Shown here: piece by piece, positions 56,775 through 64,000 of the stretch
Position numbering within the stretch: position 1 is the first letter of the stretch
Layout of the letters: every line of letters starts with the position of its first letter
From: Cristatella mucedo
Lineage: Eukaryota > Bryozoa > Phylactolaemata > Cristatellidae
DNA: 64,000 nt
Assembly (NCBI GenBank): GCA_009760855.2
Contig: WPIO01000022.1
Span: forward strand, 2,361,001-2,425,000
Direction: 5' to 3'
Notes under the pieces: model-generated
What the model saw: the letters and a program-made list of their open reading frames with translations, nothing else
What the model was told of the DNA's origin: nothing
Database searches by the model: none
Translations under genes and position numbers: made by a program

Positions 56775-56905
56775 GCAGATGTGGTCCTCAGCCGTTTCTG
56801 TATGCACAGACAGACGCGGACTTGTCGAATTGTTGCGCTCCTGGGGGGGGGGGTGGTGGAGGGTCGCTTCCGCCCTACCCTTCCGGCGGCATACCTGCGC
56901 GTATC
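56775..56905 (+). repeat. duplicated block, copy 1
   Basis: AGATGTGGTCCTCAGCCGTT, GTATGCACAGACAGACGCGG, CTTGTCGAAT, GAGGGTCGCTTCCGCCCT and CCGGCGGCATACCTGCGCGT, with a G10 run inserted. The partner is 58317-58436. Confidence 0.88.
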
Positions 56906-57291
56906 GGCGAAAATAATGCGACTCGTTAAGCATTGCACTCCGAGCCAGCAGTTTCACGCGACCGACATCGATCGCGCCTATCCAAAGGAACCGGGTGGCG
57001 CCGGCACGTTGGCCGCCGGCTACTAGCCAGCTTAGCAGCCTGCCGCCAGCGCGATCAGCCAAGAGCTGGCTAGCCCTTGTTCGCGTGGCGCGAACCCGCG
57101 CCCGTCTTGCCTTTTGCCGTGGCAAGACCCGTACCGGGTTGACCTCCTCGCAGATGGGTAAGCAATTAAGTCAAGTGACCAGCGGATGCTACGACGTAAT
57201 AGAAACATCCTCACCGGAGGAGGGCGGAAACGACCTGCACGGTTGATGCGAAGAGGCTCGGCCGTAGTTCGCCTAGAGCGACTGGAAATAC

Positions 57292-57419
57292 ATACCTGCG
57301 TGGAGATATTCTGCTCTTATATATTACAAAGGTATACATAAATATTAAGATATATTTATATATACCTCTTATGAAATATACCTCTCATATATACCTGCGT
57401 GGAGATATTCTGCTCTTAT
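57292..57419. repeat. 29-bp direct repeat flanking an AT-rich spacer
   Basis: ATACCTGCGTGGAGATATTC plus TGCTCTTAT occurs at 57292-57320 and exactly again at 57391-57419. The spacer consists of TATACCTC/TATATA motifs. Confidence 0.95.
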
Positions 57420-58316
57420 TGCGCTGCAAAGAGTAGCACTCGTTCCGTCAGGAGTCGCTACAGCGAACCAGTAACTGTCGCCAAGGTATGGTGACCCTGA
57501 AAAGCGGCCGCGCTAAGGTTCGTTGAGTCGGAGCATGAGATCAGCCACAGGCTACACGTAAAAAACAGGTGTAGCTGCTGCTGCGACGAGCAGCTACAGA
57601 CGCGAAATGCGGCAGCCAATTTTCCAGATGCGAGATTCGCCAGTTCGAGATTAAAATCGGCAGCTATGGCTGCTGCAATTGTTCAGCTACTTAGCTACGG
57701 CCAAAAAACAGCGACTTTGAGATGAATCGCTTGCTTAATGCATTCGACCATCAATTGGAAACTAGCTCGAAGATCCTTCCAGAATGAGCCACACGCGAGT
57801 GGACGCGACGCCGAATTACAATTATTTGGCTGCCGAAATGTTGGCACTCTCTTGGGGGAGGTATTAATTTTAACTCGCAATAATACTAATAATTTGGAAA
57901 TGAATTTTACGATTTTAACTGGTGCCCGCGTGCGGCGCCACCACGCGCGAGTTTGAGTAAGTAAAAAACCGGATATGCGTGGTCTGAACGGAACGCTTGG
58001 GAATTAAGCAGGCTTTGCGTCGGTAGCAAAAACAGCGAAAATCAGGCTGATCGAGTGAAAAGGGGAAAACCCGACGAAATTCCGGCTGAACCTGCTGGGA
58101 GATAAACTTCCTCATTTCGACTGCTGCGCTAAGGGAGGCGAAAGTTATAGTTACCGCTAGCTAGCAAAGCCCGCAGTCCGAATGCGTGGGGGTAACAATT
58201 ACCGTTCAATAAAAATAATCTTGGATTGTGAGCAGAAAGCATGCCACTTTTTCGAATCGGCCAATGCAGCTTAGCGAACAAATTGTGCTTCTTTAATCTC
58301 GCAGCGATGCCTCCTC
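57420..58316. other. no gene seen
   Basis: No ORF or repeat recognised. Confidence 0.5.
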
Positions 58317-58436
58317 TAGATGTGGTCCTCAGCAGCTTCCGTATGCACAGACAGACGCGGTCTTGTCGAATAGGGGCGCTCCGGTAGGAGGGTCGCTTCC
58401 GCCCTTCGCTGCCGGCGGCACACCTACGCGTAAAGG
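58317..58436 (+). repeat. duplicated block, copy 2
   Basis: Same ordered blocks as 56775-56905, same strand, without the G run. About 1.54 kb away. Confidence 0.88.
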
Positions 58437-60729
58437 TATTACATATTTGTGATTTGACCCGTTACGCTGCTTAAAAGCACCGAAAATTTCACCGACTCAC
58501 TCATGCCAAACTTACGCATTTCTCACCACTCGCGCTGCTTGGTGGCTCTCCTAACAGCGCTCAGTTCACAGCGAAGCACATGCAGTTATTCCTCAAGGCT
58601 GTGACACATCTCCCTCATAGACCTCAGCAGTCTGTTACACAAGGACCTCCTAAATCCATAAGACCGGCAAAGAATACATTAGCAGACATGTCAGAGGTTC
58701 TCAATTATGCCATAGGCTAGTCCAACATCGGTGCATCCACACCGCCTATAAGCACTTCAAAGAGCATGCCAATGGTCCAGGCCAAACCATAAGCCACCCT
58801 GGGTTACCTCCAGTTAGGAATCGCCAGTAGAGAATATTTAACGCGCCGTTGAACTGGTTTTCTAAGGTAAATATTCAGACAGGGCCCTAATCGGCTTGGG
58901 GGGGGGGTGTTCGCTGAGCTCAGTAATATTCATTGAGAGCTTGCGGCTCCTACATAGTTCGCTAGATCCGCGACTGGGCGTCCGAGTCCCTTCCAGAAAA
59001 CTGCGTCCTTAAATCTCGTTAAGGGAAATGGCGTCAGCGTCCTGCTGCCTCTTCGTGAAACACGGAGCAAGCTCTTACCTGGTGCCTGGGAAATCGTGGG
59101 TCCAATGGTAGCCCTCATCGAAGGAGCTGCTCCCAGTAAGGTTCTCCTCGAGGGGAAACCTTTCAAGCATCTACGTAGCCTTTGAGTTCTCAGTAACAAA
59201 TCCTGTACAAGGCAAGTGGCTGCGTCTGGAGAGTGTGGCGCCTCGGCTGGGCTCGCTCGAACGAAAAGCGTTGTTGTTGACCGCAATTGGGATGTAGAGA
59301 CCGTCCGCGGCCAGAATTCTTCTCGGAGCTCAAGTCTTGGCCTTTAATTGGTGCAGTCGAACCTCACTGCCCACGCTCACTTCCACTGCCCATAGCTTAC
59401 ATCGTCACCCTGCTTACATTGGTTGGTTAAGAAGTCATCGTAGCGGCTCGCCCTCCTTGCGTATGCTACCTTAGCAGGCCAACGCGAATCGCGGTTTTGA
59501 GGGGCCAAAACGACAGGCCTATATTCCGATGCAGATTCGCCACCGTCAGCGAGTCACCTCCTCGAAGTAGCGTTTCAGGAAGGTCGGGCACTACGCCTCG
59601 GCGAGGAGGCTTCCATTACTAGGACAGACGAATCCACCCTTCTTGACCTGGATGACACTCAGGCCATCGGAACGCGCCTCGTCTCTCCGATGGAATTATT
59701 CCGTTGATTACCTAGCTCTCTCCTCACGCTCTACTTGACGTGCGTCCGAAGCCAGGTTCGTCAGGATCGCCTGCAGTTGATTTCGACCGAGTGCACATGC
59801 ACAGCGCGACTCCTTACTACCCTGCAGAATTGGCTCGAACGATCCGAGTGCACAGCATCGCAAGCACGAACCATGCTGCTGCCTACGCGAAGCTGCCATA
59901 TGAATACATTTCACCGTGTTTGCGACTGGTCTTATGCGTACGTAGCCCGAAGCAAGCAGACCAGCAGCAAAGGTTCCGCCGGGTCTCAGCTCGGCCCGCG
60001 TTAGAGACAGACTGCCGAGTTGTTCGCCGATCCGGCTGCGATTGCTGCACAGGCAAACTTCAAGCTGCCCGTCTGCCTCAGCTGCCCTCGTCCTCCAGGC
60101 GCGAGTTGAGACACTCTATACGGCATCTTCTACACTTCGCTACATCTCCCTTTTCCGGCCTCGGGTCCGGGCAAATTGCGACGATTGTACAGCCGCGAGA
60201 ATGTTACGGCACGGGTAGCAAACCTACGAGCACCCTCTGGAGACAGGCCACCGAGAAACTGTGCACTCGCAGACTTCTGAAGCGCCCTCTTCGGCGATTG
60301 TAGCCCTCCACCGCACCCGGTGAGGTAACCGATCCCAAAGTCGAGCTCCGAAGGCAAGCGGCCACTTTAGCCCGCCCCCTAAATTGCCGGCTCGGAAGAA
60401 CTTGTCTCAGGAGAGCCGACCGCCGTGAAAACCGAGCGCCACGTACGCCGGTCCTTGCAGGAGAAATATGCAAGTGTCAAGAGCCTCTCCGCCGACCCCG
60501 AAGATGCACTTAGAGCTCGCTCCGATAGTTAGCAGATCCTCGTTCGGGCCGAAGCCGCTCCGCCCGCGGAGGAATGCTCGCAGCGATTCCATTACTCGAT
60601 TACGCTTCACCGACCCGGGCGGTGCGTCCTTCCCAGCCGGCGGCCCCTGAATGCGCACTCCCGGGCTGGCTCGTTTGTAGGCGGCGGGCCTCTGTGGCTA
60701 TCGCGCTACTCGGAAGTGTACTCGGTGGT
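58437..60729. other. no supported gene; GC-rich towards 60.7 kb
   Basis: A 187-codon plus ORF (59740-60303) has no recognisable domain. The last 300 bases are CpG-rich and may be the promoter of the exon at 60730. Confidence 0.4.
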
Positions 60730-60835
60730 ATGGCGGCGGAGACCGAAGCAGCAGCAGCAGTGACAGCAGCGACAATGGTGAAGAATCGCCTCGCACTGTC
60801 GGCAGTCGTACTGCTGCTGCTCGTCGCCCCATCGG
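60730..60835 (+). CDS. candidate first coding exon with signal peptide, unidentified gene
   Basis: Not recognised. Two in-frame ATGs (60730 and 60775) precede a classic signal peptide, MVKNRLALSAVVLLLLVAPS (n-region with Lys/Arg, Leu/Val core). It is followed at once by a donor site, ATCGG|GTAGGT. If translation starts at 60730, a 15-residue Ala-rich leader (MAAETEAAAAVTAAT) precedes it. Reading past the donor reaches a stop at 60871, which fits an intron. The surrounding DNA is CpG-rich. Downstream exons could not be identified in the remaining 3 kb, where LINE-B and SINE copies occur, so the gene would continue to the right of the window. Signal-like Leu/Val runs can occur by chance in GC-rich DNA. 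Confidence 0.45.
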
Positions 60836-61995
60836 GTAGGTGTGGCGCCGCCGTGGCTGCAGGCGGTCGGTAGCCCAGCTCACCGCCTCCGCGAATTCGA
60901 AGCTCACGAGAGCTCGCGGTTATCCCATCTCGTCGACCCGTCCGCTCGGCAGCCATCGCTGGCTGTCGCATCGCGTCTTGCTAGCGGCTTTCGCGGGAGT
61001 GGCAACAGGTGTTCGCCCGTGCCGGGTCACCGCCTTCGAATCCGTATTGCGGAGGTGAGTCCGCGACCCGCTTTCGACGTCCGCCGGCGGTGCTTGCTCT
61101 TTCCGCTGCCGTGGCCTCCTCGGCGCCATCGAGGCGGCACTCCGGAGACCGGGGCTCAACGATTCAGTCGACGGTCCCGCTGGCTGGAGCTGGTCTCGAT
61201 TTTGAGGGCGCTCGCCGGTTTTGCCATTAGTGAAGAGGTAGTCGAGTGTTCATCCCGCGACAAGACACAATGTGGGGCGGGCCGTGCATGCCCGCATTGT
61301 TGTGTATCATCTCGTGGCCAGACGTTGCATTATTGGAGTCGGCGGGCAGCCAGATGAGCATCCGAGTCGCGAGGCATCGCGTTACTTTATCGCCAGCGCT
61401 CGCTGTCGCATCTGTTTGGTGGCTCAGTTGAACGAGGACGGCTCAGTGGCTCATGCATTCACCTTGGACATCTCTGTGGACAATCGCAATCAAATGCGGC
61501 TAGGCTTGGCTAGGCTTTGTAATGGTTCGGCGATAAGCGTGCCACAAAATGTTCCCGTCATATCAACGCGGTTCGCTAGCAGCCGTGGGCGGTGCAGCGT
61601 TCACAGTTTTGCCTCTCACATCAGTAGCTCTCTCAGAGGTTGGGCCTCAAGTTAAAAACACTTGAACGAGCCGTGGATAGACGTTGATCAGCAAGTGCCG
61701 GATTTAGTGTGGATATGGGATTTCATGGACGGCCAGTGTACTCGCGATGCTTTGGATTAGGCACTTGCTTTCAGCCCACGAAAATTGTTTACAGACCATT
61801 TATTTGGTGTTTGTCTTCCGGGTGGGGTGGGGGCAAATGTACAATTGTGCATACAAGTGTAGCTGCTGACATCGATTGCTTTCGTAAATTTTGATGCTAC
61901 GGTATGTAAGGTCAATGTATCTCAGTCTGTAAATGCACAAAGCCACAGCGACTAGGTAGGTTTTATGCCGGAGAGTTTCCTACGGCGCACTCATA
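60836..61995. other. no further exon assigned
   Basis: CpG-rich to about 61300, then unique sequence. A second donor-like GAG|GTGAGT lies at 61050. I could not connect it to the 60730 exon. Confidence 0.4.
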
Positions 61996-61997
61996 CC

Positions 61998-62300
61998 TTA
62001 AGTCGCTGTCGGTGTGCACACGGTATAGCCAAACACCTTCATTTCACACAAGCACAAGAAAGGGAGAAGCATGACTGAGTCAGGAGGGCAGTCGAGGACA
62101 TGAGTAGCACAGAAGGAGCAGCTCTGGACGGCTGGAAAGGATGTGCCACAGTTGGCAGCAGCAGAGATAGGATGTCATTGCCAAAAGAACTGTGGAGGTG
62201 AGCTTCGAAACAAAAACTTCTGTCGTCAGCAGTCTTCAGGCATAGCAATGGAACAGCTGATTCATTGTCTGCAGAGGACGTGAAGCCACGAGCTCTAGTT
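61998..62300 (-). mobile_element. LINE-B 3' end, minus strand, decayed
   Basis: On the minus strand ADDRSFCFEAHLHSSFGNDI corresponds to VGDRSFSSAGPRLWNSLPQF, and CVKMKVFGYTVC-like sequence continues the LINE-B end. Confidence 0.72.
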
Positions 62301-62717
62301 CTTGTTTGAGGCCTGACGACAGTATCGTCAGCACGTTTGTGTTTTCTGTGCTCTCCGTGCGGTCATCGCCATGTCAGGATGCTTTGCTCGCCATTCATGC
62401 AGCCACTCATGCCGAGCCTCATCGTTTTACTCGTTTGCAGTAGCGAGTATGCCTTTTGGAAAAAATCTACCATGTTTGGCATTGTTGCACGTTGGGCATC
62501 TTCGTTCGGCTGCAACCCGATAGCAGTAGATGGCAGGTCATGCTGAGCGGTACATAAGTGCCGGAAATTTATAGGCTTGAGTAGCGTGAACAGAGACTGC
62601 GTGCAGCGTCATAAGCAGATGGTGATGGGCCAGCAGATTTCTGTAGGTGGCCTAGCATGAGCGCACAGCAGAGCTCAGCAGTTCGAGCTGTGCTCTCGAT
62701 TGTTTTTTTTTTGCCAG

Positions 62718-62720
62718 CAG

Positions 62721-62780
<60 letters not shown>

Positions 62781-62818
62781 GCAATATATAATATATCTAT
62801 TTAGAGAGAGAGAGAGAG
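62718..62818. repeat. (TA)n with GA run
   Basis: Two (TA)n blocks separated by TGTG, then (GA)8 at 62802-62818. Confidence 0.95.
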
Positions 62819-62944
62819 CTGGTTAATGATGGAGATGCTGAGGATTATGAGAATAACCTGTGAGGTCAACTAGCCGTTGGCATGATCGCCATTAAATGAT
62901 TTTACTCGAACGGCCCTTCGGTGTATGATTCATGAAAATTCAAC

Positions 62945-63070
62945 CCAGGGTTATGGTGCTTGCATGTCGTGGCCCAGGTCGTGGGTTTGAGTCCTGCAGC
63001 AGGCAATCCTTTATTGCTTGAGTGCAAGTGGAATGAGCCACTAATGCTCTTGATTAGTAGTTATTAATGG
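62945..63070 (+). mobile_element. SINE-1-like copy, plus strand, diverged
   Basis: GTCGTGGGTTTGAGTCCTGC (box B), then AGGCAATCCTTTATTGCTTG and GTGCAAGTGGAATGAGCCAC match the SINE-1 body in order. The 3' end is lost in TTATTAGT repeats. Confidence 0.7.
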
Positions 63071-63299
63071 TTATTAGTAATTAGCTCTGGTCAAGCCACG
63101 AGATATACTGAAGATATGAGTGACAGAAGTGGGCATACAGTAAGAAAGAATTGCAGCCACCGCTGTTTTTGTCGTGCCGACGATCTGGCCAGCCCTGGTT
63201 GCCTCGTGTAGGTGTAACTATCTCCATCTGTAACTCGACGAAGTGGCAAAGACTTGGCTGACGTTATTTGCTGGGCAGTTTTCTTGTGCTCCCGCTCAA

Positions 63300-63560
63300 A
63301 GCTTAAGTGGCTTTTCGGTGCGCATATGCTGATAGCCAACAGACTTCATCTCACGAAGCGAAGGGAAAGTGAGAAGCATAGCTGAGTCAGAAGGACAGTC
63401 AGGGAAGTGAGTAGAAGGATAGCGTAGCAGCTCAGGAAGGCTGGAGACGATGTGTCACAGTCGGTAGCAGAAGAATAGATGTCGCTGCGTAAGATTTGTG
63501 GAGGTGAGTTCCGCAGTCTAGGACCTGCAGAGCAAAAGCTTCTGTCGCCGACAATCAAGC
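63300..63560 (-). mobile_element. LINE-B 3' end, minus strand
   Basis: VGDRSFCSAGPRLRNSPPQI and SDIYSSATDCDTSS match the 28593 copy. The TCTGTTGGCTATCAGCATAT region is also shared. Confidence 0.85.
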
Positions 63561-64000
63561 AGTGAAAGAATCTTACAGCTAGCGGGTGTCACCACCAGCA
63601 CTCTCTCTGGGCAATCCATCCGTGCATTAATTCATCCTTTGCCTGATTGGCTTCTTGTGCCCTCGAAATGCACTGCTTCTGCTTACGTTTGCATGCTCTG
63701 CTGCCCAAATGGCAGGCCAGGCTTACCGGTCGGGCTCTGGTACAGCTGTTACCCCCCCCCCTCCATCCACCCACCCTTGGCCAATTCTTTCAACGTGACC
63801 ACGTGGCTCCTCTTCGTCCTGCGGTTGCTGTCCCAGTTGCAGTTCACACGGCCCCCCTGATTGCATCGAGGCTTCTCAAGCGCATTAAAAGCTCTGGTCA
63901 TCAGAAAAGCTTTTCGAGGATACGATACACTTGAGTCAGTTTACTCATTCCTTGGTCTGGCACCCAGTGTTAGCTGGAGTGTCCCACCACCGAGCTCTGG
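63561..64000. other. no gene seen
   Basis: Short overlapping ORFs only. Confidence 0.5.

Noticed and set aside
59038..59160. Plus-strand reading with GNGVSVLLPLRETRSKLLPG resembling the C-terminal tail of Gypsy integrases
   Set aside because: The resemblance is short and loose. No integrase core, RNase H or LTR is found nearby, so it is below my threshold for a feature.
59740..60303. 187-codon plus-strand ORF
   Set aside because: No recognisable motif, overlapping open frames, no splice or start support.

Overview
This is a 64 kb piece of nuclear DNA from an animal, most likely an invertebrate. The two identifiable genes are metazoan-type and spliced with GT-AG introns. Most of the rest is interspersed repeats: CR1/L2-type LINE 3' ends with ATT or ATTAC tails, two tRNA-derived SINE families, LTR-retroelement and Tc1/mariner relics, and many microsatellites. 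No operon, Shine-Dalgarno site, CRISPR array or prokaryotic feature is present. I cannot name the phylum from sequence alone.

Layout. Positions 1-2770: the minus-strand TRAPPC4 gene, four of its exons visible and the last one lying left of the window, with a LINE in intron 1. Positions 2.8-24.5 kb: a long GC- and CpG-rich stretch rich in simple repeats. It holds one convincing first exon with a signal peptide (minus, 20657-20829) and one weak proline-rich ORF (minus, 3486-3941). Positions 24.5-44 kb: mostly mobile-element debris, becoming AT-rich around 31.6-35.5 kb. It includes nested LINEs, a dead Tc1/mariner transposase, a degenerate OTU-type protease gene, a LINE reverse-transcriptase relic, and an internally deleted LTR element whose LTRs, tRNA-Ser(GCU) primer site and polypurine tract can all be read. 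Positions 46004-51196: a complete five-exon prenylcysteine oxidase gene (PCYOX1-like, minus, 484 codons), with a LINE and a SINE-like unit in intron 3. Positions 52-64 kb: a gag/protease relic with a lost catalytic Asp, further LINE and SINE copies, duplicated blocks, and a second candidate first exon with a signal peptide (plus, 60730-60835).

How the parts relate. The two recognised genes are unrelated housekeeping functions: TRAPPC4 in ER-Golgi vesicle tethering and Rab activation, PCYOX1 in lysosomal breakdown of prenylcysteines. There is no sign that they form one system. The most informative pattern is among the repeats. One SINE family (called SINE-2 here) ends in about 50 bases that match the 3' terminal hairpin of the commonest LINE family (LINE-A), which suggests the SINE uses the LINE's machinery. 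I found no clear new biological system. The best leads are the OTU relic, the LTR element, the SINE-2/LINE-A pair and the two unidentified secreted-protein first exons. LINE-A, LINE-B, SINE-1 and SINE-2 are working names used only in this annotation.
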